A stretch of 15,756 nt of DNA, from positions 1-15,756 of the forward strand of contig JAMDCX010000104.1 in NCBI GenBank assembly GCA_023489375.1, in the 5' to 3' direction. Positions within the stretch are counted from its first letter, which is position 1. Each line of letters starts with the position of its first letter. Below, one piece after another: positions 1-7,670 of this stretch. The stretch is from Planctomycetota bacterium (GTDB lineage: Bacteria; Planctomycetota; Phycisphaerae; WQYP01). Under the pieces are notes generated by a model. That model had not been told where the DNA came from, searched no databases, and saw only the letters and a program-made list of their open reading frames with translations. Made by a program: the position numbers and the translations under genes.

Positions 1-171
1 GTCTTTCACTCCATATATTTATTTTATAATAACCGCTAACACCATACTTCGGCAGCATTCTTATGAAAACCTCATCACCACAGACATCCGCTTTCTGTGG
101 CGTGCTATTCCAGCGCTGCGGCGTCAGGCGGTGTCCGCTCTTGACATCCTGATTTTACGTCCTACTATTGC

Positions 172-280
172 CTGGTGCTTTGTCACAGCTGAATGTTAGG
201 GTTAGTGAGGAATCTTGGCGTTTGTGGGCGTGTTATTTCAGAGACAGCCATCCTAAAATTTTGATGTGACAAAGCACTAG
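172..280. repeat. MITE-like element with 16-bp terminal inverted repeats
   Basis: Bases 172-187 (CTGGTGCTTTGTCACA) and the reverse complement of 265-280 (CTAGTGCTTTGTCACA) match at 15 of 16 positions. A weaker match continues inward for about 14 more bases (roughly 9 of 14). The 77 bases between the arms have no coding potential that I can see. The right arm ends 5 bases before the first ATG of the glycosyltransferase gene, so the element forms that gene's leader. I see no clear target-site duplication. The layout fits a small non-autonomous inverted-repeat element, but a regulatory inverted repeat is possible. The bases to its left, 1-171, show no gene that I can support. Confidence 0.5.
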
Positions 281-285
281 AGTAA

Positions 286-1020
286 ATGCGGAAGATGAAA
301 ATGCTGATTGCCTTACCCGTATTCAACGAACAACGCCACCTGCAAAAGGTGCTCCATGAAATTCGTCTGCATGCACCGGCCGATATTCTGGTTATTGACG
401 ATGGTTCGACCGATGCCACACCGGACCTTCTTCGCGCCGAATCCGATATTTTCGTACTGCGGCATAAGCGAAATAAAGGCTACGGTCAGAGTATCATAGA
501 TGCTTTTAATTTCGCCGCGTGCCATGATTATCAATGGGTTATCACGATGGATTGCGATGAACAACATGAACCCGCCACACTGCCGGAATTTATTGCCGCC
601 GCGGAAGCCGACACTGTTGACATCATCAGTGGGTCCCGTTATCTGCTGTCGAAATCACGGAAAGATGAGCCACCCATGGATCGTCGTCTGATTAATCAAC
701 TTATGACAGACGTGATAAATCGCAATCTGAACTTTAATCTGACCGACAGTTTTTGTGGATTTAAAGCCCATCGTGTTGCGGCTATGAAAAAATTGGATTT
801 AAGTGAAGCTGGCTATGCCTTCCCATTGGAGTTCTGGGTGCGGGCGGCGCAGGCGGGGTTGCGTATTTCCGAACTTCCGATTCGGCTTATTTATAATGAC
901 CCGGACCGGCATTTTGGGGGCCGGCTGGATGATCCGAATCACCGCTTGCGGCATTATCTCAATGTTTTTTTCCGTGCTCTGCATTGTGATGAATGCAGGC
1001 AGGCCCTGGCGGCGGGATAA
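286..1020 (+). CDS. Glycosyltransferase family 2 (DPM1/polyprenyl-phosphate sugar transferase-like)
   Basis: This is a GT-A fold family 2 glycosyltransferase of 244 residues, a typical length for a stand-alone catalytic domain. Seen: the N-terminal LIALPVFNE strand (about 7-15), the nucleotide-sugar motif VIDDGSTD (36-43), the metal-binding D-C-D at 89-91 within MDCDEQHEP, and GSRY further on. There is no C-terminal membrane helix pair, so it is probably a peripheral cytoplasmic enzyme. By family knowledge it moves a sugar from a nucleotide sugar to a lipid or glycan acceptor; the exact substrate cannot be read from sequence. Three in-frame ATGs lie at 286, 295 and 301. GGAAGA at about 290-295 would serve the one at 301, which gives the family-typical MLIALPVFNE start, so the true start may be 301. 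The next gene on the same strand follows after 85 bases and may be co-transcribed. Confidence 0.88.
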   Translation: MRKMKMLIALPVFNEQRHLQKVLHEIRLHAPADILVIDDGSTDATPDLLRAESDIFVLRHKRNKGYGQSIIDAFNFAACHDYQWVITMDCDEQHEPATLPEFIAAAEADTVDIISGSRYLLSKSRKDEPPMDRRLINQLMTDVINRNLNFNLTDSFCGFKAHRVAAMKKLDLSEAGYAFPLEFWVRAAQAGLRISELPIRLIYNDPDRHFGGRLDDPNHRLRHYLNVFFRALHCDECRQALAAG

Positions 1021-1105
1021 TGTCGATATTCGAGGGTAATATACAAATTGTTGCAGAATTCAAAACTCCATCGTATGTTTCCATGAGAGAAAGGCTTTAC
1101 AGCAC

Positions 1106-2797
1106 ATGGAAACGTCCAATCCATCCACTCTGCTGATGGCGGCCGCAAGGACGCTGATTCCCGATCCGGCCGCCATTGTTGTGCCGCGACAACATGGTAT
1201 GATTCTCGTTGAACCACCTGCCGCCAAACTGGCTGAATTTGTGGCCACGATGTCGGCCGGAGCAAGGCCTCCGTCCACCTTATCAGATACGCCGATACAC
1301 TCCCTGGCTCACCTGGCGCGACAGGAATTATTGGATGGGATGATCCGTTTTGCCCGGGAAACCGGTTTTGAGCCTCCAGGTACGCAGACCATGGCCAGAC
1401 CATGGGTAATCACAGGCCATCAGGTCGAATTTTATCACCCGGGCGTGTGGACAAAAGTGATCTTGGCCGATGCCTTATCACGGCAAAATCAGGCTTTGGC
1501 CATTGATCTGCTGGTAGATCATGACACGGTGGATCATCTGGGATTGGTCGTGCCGGAATGGAATGGTAACCGTCTGCGAACGACGATGGTGACCTGGACC
1601 GAGGCTTCCGCACTGCCTGCGGAATTTTCAGCATCGCCACAGGGTGCACAAAAATCCCGCTGGCTGGAAAACCTGCGCCTATTTCCCCTGGCGAATACCG
1701 ATTCCATGCGACAATTCATGGCGTCACTGGCCACAGATTCTGATCCACGCTATGTCGCATGGATGAGTCGGGCACGCCGATCTTTTGAGCAATCATTGGG
1801 CCTGACTGTACAGCATGTGCCATGCGGTTATATCTGTTCCGGTGTGGCCTGGCACAGCTTTGTGCTGGCCTGGCTGCGCCAGGCTCGGGACTGGTGTAAA
1901 GCTTATAATATGGCCTTAAATCAATACCGCCTGGAACACAACATTACCAACTCCGGCCGGCCCATGCCCAACCTGGCAATAACCCAGCAGGAAATGGAAC
2001 TCCCTTTCTGGATTTACGCCGACCATCAACCGCGTCATCGGATGGCGTTGTTCGAAAATAATGGCACATACCTGGTATACGGTGATCAACGCATAGCCGT
2101 CACCGATGTGATGGCCGGCGATTTGATCGCAGCTGGTGAAAGCTTGCGGAACAGGCTTAAGGCGGCGGCACTGCATGTGCGGCCGCGTGCGCTGACCTTG
2201 ACCATGTTTGTGCGCTTATTGCTTTCAGATCTGTTTATCCATGGCATCGGAGGCGCGTTGTATGATCGAATGACCGATCAGATCATGGAGCAATTATTCG
2301 GAGTTCGTCCGGCTTATGCTTGTGCGTCGGCGGGATGGCTGCTGCCCCTGGCGGAGCAAATGGATCCTGCGCAGGCTGATATTTCCGGATTGAAATGGCA
2401 ACAGCATCATCTGCGGTCCAATCCGGAACTGTTTATGGCGTCCGCACCGTTGTCCGGCCAAGCCGGAGAATTATTGAAACAGCGCCGTGATCTTATTGCG
2501 GGTATTGCACAATGTTTAACCGAAGACCGAAGTCAACAGCTCCGACGGAGTTCGCGTTGGCTGCAACGCCGTGCTGATTTCCGGCGACTGCATGAAATTA
2601 ACGCGCAGTTGCGATCGCTCTTTGGCCCGCAAGCGGAGACATTGGCCGCGCAAAGACGCTTTGCGGAATTTATAAAGGAAAATATGGCCGTAGCCAATTG
2701 GCGGGAATATTTTATAGCTCTGCACTCCCATGCCGCGCTGGAACAACTGGTCGCAGCGATCCGAGCTATGGCGGCGACACCATCGCCTTACGGCTAA
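1106..2797 (+). CDS. BshC-like protein (putative bacillithiol biosynthesis cysteine-adding enzyme family)
   Basis: A protein of 563 residues, near the 530-560 of BshC. In BshC the N-terminal Rossmann-like half carries a GQQxGLFxGPLYTIxK signature followed by a segment with D-H-D. Here ITGHQVEFYHPGVWTKVIL lies at 102-120 and DLLVDHDTVDHLG at 134-146, in the same order and spacing. The C-terminal 80 residues are rich in Arg, Gln, Leu and Glu and look helical, like the BshC C-terminal coil. BshC joins cysteine to glucosaminyl-malate to make bacillithiol. No other bsh gene is in the window: the preceding glycosyltransferase is family 2, whereas BshA is family 4. The start is supported by AGAAAGG at 1088-1094. 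The 3' end directly abuts a transposase fragment on the other strand, so the last residues could have been altered. The family call is by motif only; a related conserved protein of unknown function is the alternative. Confidence 0.5.
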   Translation: METSNPSTLLMAAARTLIPDPAAIVVPRQHGMILVEPPAAKLAEFVATMSAGARPPSTLSDTPIHSLAHLARQELLDGMIRFARETGFEPPGTQTMARPWVITGHQVEFYHPGVWTKVILADALSRQNQALAIDLLVDHDTVDHLGLVVPEWNGNRLRTTMVTWTEASALPAEFSASPQGAQKSRWLENLRLFPLANTDSMRQFMASLATDSDPRYVAWMSRARRSFEQSLGLTVQHVPCGYICSGVAWHSFVLAWLRQARDWCKAYNMALNQYRLEHNITNSGRPMPNLAITQQEMELPFWIYADHQPRHRMALFENNGTYLVYGDQRIAVTDVMAGDLIAAGESLRNRLKAAALHVRPRALTLTMFVRLLLSDLFIHGIGGALYDRMTDQIMEQLFGVRPAYACASAGWLLPLAEQMDPAQADISGLKWQQHHLRSNPELFMASAPLSGQAGELLKQRRDLIAGIAQCLTEDRSQQLRRSSRWLQRRADFRRLHEINAQLRSLFGPQAETLAAQRRFAEFIKENMAVANWREYFIALHSHAALEQLVAAIRAMAATPSPYG

Positions 2798-2912
2798 AGC
2801 TCGTTCCCATCCCCAATTCCTGCTTGAGTATCCCGTTTAATCGTTCCGCCTTCCCATTCTCGTAGCAGTGGTTCTTTTCCGTCATGCTTATTCCCATCTC
2901 CGCGGCCTGCAA
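2796..2912 (-). pseudogene. IS3-family transposase (OrfB) fragment, truncated at both ends
   Basis: Read on the minus strand from 2912, an open frame of about 39 codons gives LQAAEMGISMTEKNHCYEN followed by GKAERLNGILKQELGMG. This is the conserved C-terminal part of the IS3 OrfB integrase-like domain (family pattern SMTExGxxYENAxAERxNGILK), and the Glu of AER is the third acidic residue of the DDE triad. The two catalytic Asp regions are absent: a TAG codon at 2913-2915 closes the frame upstream and no transposase sequence continues there. The other end runs into the end of the BshC-like gene. It is therefore a dead remnant of an insertion sequence, with no intact element or inverted repeats nearby. 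Confidence 0.82.
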
Positions 2913-2930
2913 CTATATCAGGACGGGACA

Positions 2931-2987
2931 CATTATTCATTATTCATTATTCATTATTCATTATTCATTATTCATTATTCATTGATT
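2931..2987. repeat. Tandem CATTATT heptanucleotide array
   Basis: Seven perfect copies of CATTATT cover 2931-2979, followed by the variant CATTGATT. The same heptamer, or its complement AATGAAT, occurs as two or three units at 8277-8297, 8384-8397 and 15276-15289, always in intergenic DNA. It behaves like a dispersed microsatellite seed. The array begins about 18 bases beyond the transposase remnant. Confidence 0.9.
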
Positions 2988-3326
2988 ATACCCCGGCCGT
3001 TCGGCTGCCGCACCGGCTATTAAGCCATGAAACGACTATTACACTGTGCATGAAAATATATTCGTAATTGTTAAAGCATCGTCCCACTGGTGCCGATAAG
3101 ATTGAATAAAGGATAGCTGTTCAAGGCCGCGTAATAGTTGCCGCAAGGAATATTTCAAAGTACTGGCATAATAAGGCGGTGCGGTGTGACGTTTATGTAA
3201 GTATGTGTCTGCCTTTAAGACCGGCGATACAAGGTTAACGCCATGGTATGCGGGGCGGCATATTGGCGTTGAGACCAGTGGTTGTACAGGGATACATGTT
3301 GAATTATCAATGGGATGGAATAGCCA
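2988..3326. other. Gene-free leader of the GGDEF-EAL gene
   Basis: About 340 bases separate the heptamer array from the next start codon. I see no credible gene on either strand. A minus-strand open frame at 3039-3377 has no recognisable domain and overlaps the start of the downstream gene. No convincing -35/-10 pair, riboswitch or terminator could be picked out by eye, although the promoter of the c-di-GMP gene must lie here or upstream. Confidence 0.5.
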
Positions 3327-5426
3327 ATGAAACAACCCAAAAATTCTCCCCCTCCGATGCAATTTGACGCTCAGCATTTTCGAGTACTGTTTGAAAAAAG
3401 TGGTGAAATTACCCTGCTCATTGATGCCCAGAGTGGAGACATCGTGGACTGCAACGAGGCCGCCGTTGAATTTTACGGATATTCCGCCGCCAAACTCAAA
3501 AGTCTGCAGATCTGGGATATCAACACCTTGCCGGAGGAAACGGTGCGGCAGCTCCTGCGGCAGCTCGTTGTCGGTAGCAGGACAAATTTTGAGTTTAAGT
3601 ATCGCTTAAGCAGCGGCGAGATTCGGGATGTTGGTGTTTATTCGATAGCCCTGGAGATTGCGGGGCGCAAAATCATCTACAGTGTCGTTCATGATCAGAC
3701 GCAAATTAAAACCGCCCAGGCCGGAGTTATATTGTTCCGACGGGTCCTTGAATGTTACATCAACGGGATCATCATTACCGATGCGACACCGGACACCCGT
3801 ATTCTGTACGTGAATTCCGCTTTTGAGCGGCTTACCGGGTATACGCTGGCGGAAGTGCGGGGAAAAAATCCGCGCTTCCTCCAGGGGCAGGAGCATAACC
3901 AGACTGGCCGGGAAGAAATTCGCGCGGCCATCAAGGAACAGCGGGCAGTGCGGACCATCCTGAAAAATTTCCGCAAAGATGGTACCGCCTATTGGTGTGA
4001 AGTGGGTATTTCACCGGTGCGGGATCAAAGCGGAAACCTCGTGAGCTGGGTGGGCAATTATAACGATATTACCGCGCGCCGGGAAGCGGAAAAGAAACTC
4101 GAGTATCTGGCTTTTTTTGATGCGTTGACAGATATTCCAAACCGTCAGCTGATTTTAGACCGCCTGGATCGGCATTTGACCACGGCGCGGCGAACCGGCG
4201 ATCATGGAGCCTTGTTGTTTCTGGATCTGGACCAGTTCAAACATGTCAATGATGTACAAGGCCATGAGGCGGGCAATGAATTGTTACGCACGATGGCCAG
4301 ACGTCTGCAAGGCTTTCTACGTGAGTCCGATACGGTTGGCCGGATCAGCGGCGACGAGTTTATTCTGTTGCTGCCCAATATTGCCACGACGGCCGAGCGT
4401 ACCGTTGAACAGCTTCAGGTGGTTTTGCGGCGGCTTAATGATGTCATTTCCGAGCCGATTAAAATTGACCATTCCAAGTATAACCTTACCGCGAGCATAG
4501 GCATTACCATTTTCCCGCAGCAAAATGTCACCGCCGCCGATCTGATTACCCAGGCGGATATCGCCATGCACCGCGCCAAGGAAAGCGGGCGTAATACCTG
4601 CTGCTATTTTGAGCCGGTCATGCAGGAGCACATTAAGGAAACAACGGTATTGGTGCACGATTTACATGAAGCGCTGGCTCGATCCGACTTCCGCGTATTT
4701 CTCCAGCCGCAGGTTGATGTGTCTGGTAAGCTCATTGGCGCAGAAGCCCTTATCCGCTGGCAACACCGGCAAGGTGGATTGATTTCACCGGCCAAATTTA
4801 TCCCCGTCGCGGAGGATACCGGCCTGATTGTGCCCATGGGTGAATTTATGCTCCGGGAAGCCTGTTGTATGCTGCGGAAATTGGAACTCGCGGGTGCCGC
4901 CTTCCGTTTGTCCGTCAACGTGAGCCTGCGCCAATTCCAGTTGGCGGTATTTCCGGAGCGGGTTAAACAAATTATCACCACCACGGAAATTAATCCGGCC
5001 CATTTAACGCTGGAAATTACCGAATCGGTTCTGCTGCACGATGCCAAAGCTGCTACCGCCAAAATGCGGGATATCAGTCAATTGGGCATTGGTTTTTCCA
5101 TTGATGATTTCGGCACCGGCTATTCGTCACTGGGATATCTGAAAAATCTGCCGCTGAAGGAATTAAAAATTGACCGCTCCTTCATTCAGGATGTTCCCGG
5201 CAACCCCAATGATACCGCACTGGTGGAGGCCATTCTCGCTATCGCGCACCATCATGACCTGCGGGTGGTGGCGGAGGGAATTGAAACCGCGGAGCAGTTT
5301 GACTTTTTGAAAAGCCGCGGCTGCCCGCTTTTCCAGGGCTATCTTTTTGGCCGGCCCGTACCCGCCGCGGAGCTGGTCGACAAAATGCTTTTACCGTATA
5401 GCGGAACCAAGGCTCCGGCGGTGTGA
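3327..5426 (+). CDS. PAS-PAS(LOV-like)-GGDEF-EAL cyclic-di-GMP turnover protein
   Basis: A soluble sensor protein of 699 residues with no membrane segment. Domains in order: PAS1 (about 15-130), a LOV-like PAS2 (about 138-250), GGDEF (about 260-425), EAL (about 435-690). The GGDEF loop reads SGDEF (341-345), and the product-inhibition I-site RxxD (R332, D335) is in the right place, five residues upstream. The EAL domain keeps EALIRW (473-478), NVS, EITES, DDFGTGYSSL (from 593), LKIDRSFI, AEGIET (649-654) and QGYLFGRP (from 670), so phosphodiesterase activity is expected; cyclase activity is plausible, or the GGDEF may act as a GTP-sensing partner. PAS2 has the LOV core GKNPRFLQG (179-187) with Pro182 where LOV photoreceptors have the adduct-forming Cys, and YWC (222-224) where LOV domains have FWN; it is therefore not a canonical light sensor. 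The gene appears monocistronic. The input signal is unknown. Confidence 0.95.
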   Translation: MKQPKNSPPPMQFDAQHFRVLFEKSGEITLLIDAQSGDIVDCNEAAVEFYGYSAAKLKSLQIWDINTLPEETVRQLLRQLVVGSRTNFEFKYRLSSGEIRDVGVYSIALEIAGRKIIYSVVHDQTQIKTAQAGVILFRRVLECYINGIIITDATPDTRILYVNSAFERLTGYTLAEVRGKNPRFLQGQEHNQTGREEIRAAIKEQRAVRTILKNFRKDGTAYWCEVGISPVRDQSGNLVSWVGNYNDITARREAEKKLEYLAFFDALTDIPNRQLILDRLDRHLTTARRTGDHGALLFLDLDQFKHVNDVQGHEAGNELLRTMARRLQGFLRESDTVGRISGDEFILLLPNIATTAERTVEQLQVVLRRLNDVISEPIKIDHSKYNLTASIGITIFPQQNVTAADLITQADIAMHRAKESGRNTCCYFEPVMQEHIKETTVLVHDLHEALARSDFRVFLQPQVDVSGKLIGAEALIRWQHRQGGLISPAKFIPVAEDTGLIVPMGEFMLREACCMLRKLELAGAAFRLSVNVSLRQFQLAVFPERVKQIITTTEINPAHLTLEITESVLLHDAKAATAKMRDISQLGIGFSIDDFGTGYSSLGYLKNLPLKELKIDRSFIQDVPGNPNDTALVEAILAIAHHHDLRVVAEGIETAEQFDFLKSRGCPLFQGYLFGRPVPAAELVDKMLLPYSGTKAPAV

Positions 5427-5474
5427 ATTGTGTGAATAAATTCATGCGGTTATCATGGCCCAGATATGAATTGC

Positions 5475-5596
5475 GTAACCGTTCACGGCTATGTCGACAG
5501 GCCAGAGTTATGGCCGCTCCAGCGTACCCCAAAGCTGGGGGCACTCCTTGTGGTGCAGGCTTCCAGCCTGCCCAGTAGACCCTTCGTGAACGTTAC
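5475..5596. repeat. 122-bp dispersed hairpin element with GTAACCGTTCACG ends
   Basis: The element begins with GTAACCGTTCACG (5475-5487) and ends with CGTGAACGTTAC (5585-5596), its reverse complement less one base. Inside are three small hairpins: GGCCA/TGGCC (5500-5515), CCCCA/TGGGG (5527-5540) and GCAGGC/GCCTGC with a TTCCA loop (5555-5571). A diverged copy of its right 75 bases lies in inverted orientation at 15646-15720. The end motif also occurs alone at 15118-15128 and 15155-15166. It fills most of the gap between the c-di-GMP gene and rpiA, and its right end is 8 bases from the rpiA ribosome binding site. The pattern resembles REP/REPIN or MITE families; the family is not one I can name. 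Confidence 0.7.
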
Positions 5597-5617
5597 TGAA
5601 TTGCAGAAGGATAGGTA

Positions 5618-6334
5618 ATGCACGAAGGTAAGCAGGCGGCTACGGCGGAGCAGTTACATGTAATTGGAGCCATGGCCGCGGAACTTATTGAATCCGGACA
5701 GGCCGTCGGGTTGGGCAGCGGCCGGGCGGCGCAGGCGTTTGTCCGGAAACTGGGAGAGCGCATTGCTAAAACGGGCCTGAACATTGTGGGAATTCCAACC
5801 TCGGAAACAACCGCCCACTTAGCCCGCCAATGCGGTATTCCACTGGGAAACCTCTCGGACATCAGCCAGCTGGATATGGCCATCGATGGTGCCGATGAAG
5901 TGGATACGCAATTCAATCTTACAAAAGGTGGGGGTGGAAATTTGTTACGGGAAAAAGTCATCGCCTCGATTGCCAGTCGCTATATAGTGGTGGTCGGAGA
6001 GGAAAAACTGGTCGCACATCTGGGAATGCACTTTCCGGTTTTTGTGGAAGTTGTTGAATTTGCCATGCCCGTGGTTATCCGGTCCCTCGCTCGTCTGGGC
6101 GCTGTCGCCACACCCCGCTTAACTACCCGGGGAGAGCTGTTTCATACCGATAACGGCAACCCTCTGTTACACGCGCAATTGGATTCCACCGACCCCCAAT
6201 GGCTTAAGCCGGAACTGCTGGATCAAAAGATTCGCTCCATCCCCGGCACCATTGAAACCGGACTATTTTTGAACCAAGCCGATACCGTGCTGGTGGCCAA
6301 CTGTGATGGCTCTGTGCGCAAGCTGCAACGCTAG
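5618..6334 (+). CDS. rpiA: Ribose-5-phosphate isomerase A
   Basis: RpiA interconverts ribose-5-phosphate and ribulose-5-phosphate in the non-oxidative pentose phosphate pathway, in the cytoplasm. The 238-residue length is close to the usual 220-235. All signatures are present: the phosphate-binding VGLGSGRAAQAFV (30-42), TSET (61-64), DGADEVD (90-96), KGGGGNLLREKV (103-114), DNGN and PGTIETGLF near the C-terminus. Asp90, Asp93, Lys103 and Glu112 reproduce the spacing of the E. coli catalytic residues D81, D84, K94 and E103. The start is fixed by AGAAGG at 5605-5610, seven bases before ATG. The leader upstream is almost wholly a repeat element with hairpins. It converges on rnpA across a 159-base gap. 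Confidence 0.97.
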   Translation: MHEGKQAATAEQLHVIGAMAAELIESGQAVGLGSGRAAQAFVRKLGERIAKTGLNIVGIPTSETTAHLARQCGIPLGNLSDISQLDMAIDGADEVDTQFNLTKGGGGNLLREKVIASIASRYIVVVGEEKLVAHLGMHFPVFVEVVEFAMPVVIRSLARLGAVATPRLTTRGELFHTDNGNPLLHAQLDSTDPQWLKPELLDQKIRSIPGTIETGLFLNQADTVLVANCDGSVRKLQR

Positions 6335-6469
6335 GCAGGAACATATAATGAATCATCCACTGGCTAAGCGTTATAAATTGTTCCCTGGAATCACCTCTTC
6401 GGGAAACGAAAATATTCTCATCACGGATGACACGGAATAAATGAATGGGAATGTACCGGTATATAATCT

Positions 6470-6483
6470 CCGCGACGTCGCGG
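6470..6483. terminator. Palindromic hairpin between convergent rpiA and rnpA
   Basis: A perfect 14-base palindrome, CCGCGACGTCGCGG, can fold as a 5-bp stem with an ACGT loop. It lies 10 bases past the rnpA stop and about 135 bases past the rpiA stop. On the minus strand it is followed by an A/T-rich stretch rather than a clean U run. It could act as a terminator for rnpA or bind a dimeric protein. The rest of 6335-6493 shows nothing else I can support. Confidence 0.4.
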
Positions 6484-6493
6484 GTATCCATGG

Positions 6494-6889
6494 TTACCGT
6501 AGCAGCAGCAGCAATATTTTCTGATATTCCAACATCGCCAGACGCGGATGCGGGTACACCACTACCAGCACATCTATTCCCGGAGGAAATTCATGCTGCG
6601 CCAGCCGCCAGGCTTCGCGCACGCGCCGACGGATCGCATTTCTCTCCACCGCGGAACCGCACTTTTTAGCAATGGATATCGCCACGCGCGCCGGCCCCGG
6701 GTCTTCCCGCCGCCACATACATACCATCAGTGGTTTATGTCGCCGGCGCTGCCCGGTTTTATAAACCGTATCCAACAGTTTTTTCCCGGAAAGCCGACCG
6801 GCTTTTCCAAAACGCAAAGACGCAGCACCCTGGGAAGCCGATGGTGCAGTCGGCGGGAGGTGCAAAGGGTCGGCAGGGTTTTCGTTCAT
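6494..6889 (-). CDS. rnpA: Ribonuclease P protein component
   Basis: RnpA is the basic protein subunit of RNase P; it binds the pre-tRNA leader and helps the catalytic RNA remove it. The family core is clear: RLSGKKLLDTVYKTGQ, the central strand RVAISIAKKCGSAVERN, and the RNA-binding RNAIRRRVREAWR helix (RNR motif). The length is 131 residues. An N-terminal extension of about 25 residues, rich in Pro, Ala and Ser, precedes the core; an internal start is possible, but no closer ATG suits. The C-terminus is a run of six Leu and an Arg encoded by a CTG-type repeat. rpmH, its usual upstream partner, is not found in the 190 bases upstream, and neither yidD nor yidC follows. The gene is divergent from the FabZ-like gene. 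Confidence 0.93.
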   Translation of the reverse strand: MNENPADPLHLPPTAPSASQGAASLRFGKAGRLSGKKLLDTVYKTGQRRRHKPLMVCMWRREDPGPARVAISIAKKCGSAVERNAIRRRVREAWRLAQHEFPPGIDVLVVVYPHPRLAMLEYQKILLLLLR

Positions 6890-7080
6890 GGCGTTACTTT
6901 AACCATCTGATATAATCACGCAACCATTGAAACTTCGCGTATGGCAAGGCTCAAGAGACCTCACAGCTTCTTGTCAAAACAAGCCATTGCGTGTAAAAAT
7001 GAGCAATACCATCGACGATGGGAGCGTGTGTTTCCTCGGTGGGTGTTCGGCCATACGTCCTCGGGCAGAGGTTATTTCGC

Positions 7081-7560
7081 TTGAAATTCAATTTTGTGGA
7101 TGCTCTGGTAAGTTTTGAATCGGCCAGGAGGATCACCATTATCAAGCAGGTCAGCCTGGCGGAAGAATATCTGGCGGATCATTTTCCGGATTTTCCGGTT
7201 CTGCCGGGGGTGCTGATGCTGGAGGCCGCCGTGCAGGCGGCGGCGTGGCTGGTACGGGAATGGGATGCGTTTCAACACAGTCTGGTGGTGCTGCGCGAAG
7301 CCCGTGGAATCCGCTATGGGACGTTTGTGGCTCCGGGAAATGTCCTGCGCCTTGAAGTTGAAGCCCTTCGCCTGCAGCCCGGTGGAAGTGAATTTAAAAT
7401 TCGGGGTACAGTTGGAGACGCCACCGCTATTCAGGGCCGGCTGGAATTGGCACATAAAAATGTCGCCGATGATCATGCCGGCGCGGCCGAACTGGACAGG
7501 GTTATAATACAAGAGTTGCGGCGGCAATGGACGCAGTTACAACGTGCTCTGGCGGCGTAG
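7081..7560 (+). CDS. FabZ-like 3-hydroxyacyl-ACP dehydratase (hotdog fold)
   Basis: A hotdog-fold protein of the FabA/FabZ superfamily that would dehydrate 3-hydroxyacyl-ACP in a fatty-acid or polyketide-like pathway. The active-site helix reads HFPDFPVLPGVLMLEAAVQ, with the catalytic His (34) and Glu (48) both present. The open frame extends to an ATG at 7018, but the first 21 codons look non-coding. TTG at 7081 gives LKFNFVDALVSFE, which matches the family's N-terminus, and AGAGG at 7067-7071 is nine bases upstream, so I chose TTG (159 residues). The following gene is an acyl carrier protein on the same strand 110 bases on, its likely partner. No ketosynthase follows, as is usual in such clusters. 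Confidence 0.85.
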   Translation: MKFNFVDALVSFESARRITIIKQVSLAEEYLADHFPDFPVLPGVLMLEAAVQAAAWLVREWDAFQHSLVVLREARGIRYGTFVAPGNVLRLEVEALRLQPGGSEFKIRGTVGDATAIQGRLELAHKNVADDHAGAAELDRVIIQELRRQWTQLQRALAA

Positions 7561-7670
7561 CCTGGGGCAGTACCTGTGGCGGCCGCCGAATCGCTTTCAG
7601 GGAAATAATAGTTCTTTTGTGGTTTGATATTGCAACGTGGTTTTTGCAGAAGGATAACGGGGGTATAACG

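Noticed and set aside
286..2797. Bacillithiol operon formed by the glycosyltransferase and the BshC-like gene
   Set aside because: BshA is a GT4 enzyme with a two-domain fold near 380 residues; this protein is a 244-residue GT2, so their adjacency does not make a bsh operon.
2931..2987. CRISPR-like array
   Set aside because: The unit is seven bases with no spacers; it is a simple tandem repeat, and no cas gene is present.
3039..3377. Minus-strand frame of 112 codons upstream of the c-di-GMP gene
   Set aside because: It overlaps the start of a certain gene, has no domain features and no ribosome binding site.
6204..6491. Minus-strand frame of 95 codons starting two bases after rnpA stops
   Set aside because: The position suggested yidD, but it has none of the yidD Cys motifs, it runs 130 bases into the 3' end of rpiA, and the sequence resembles no family that I know.
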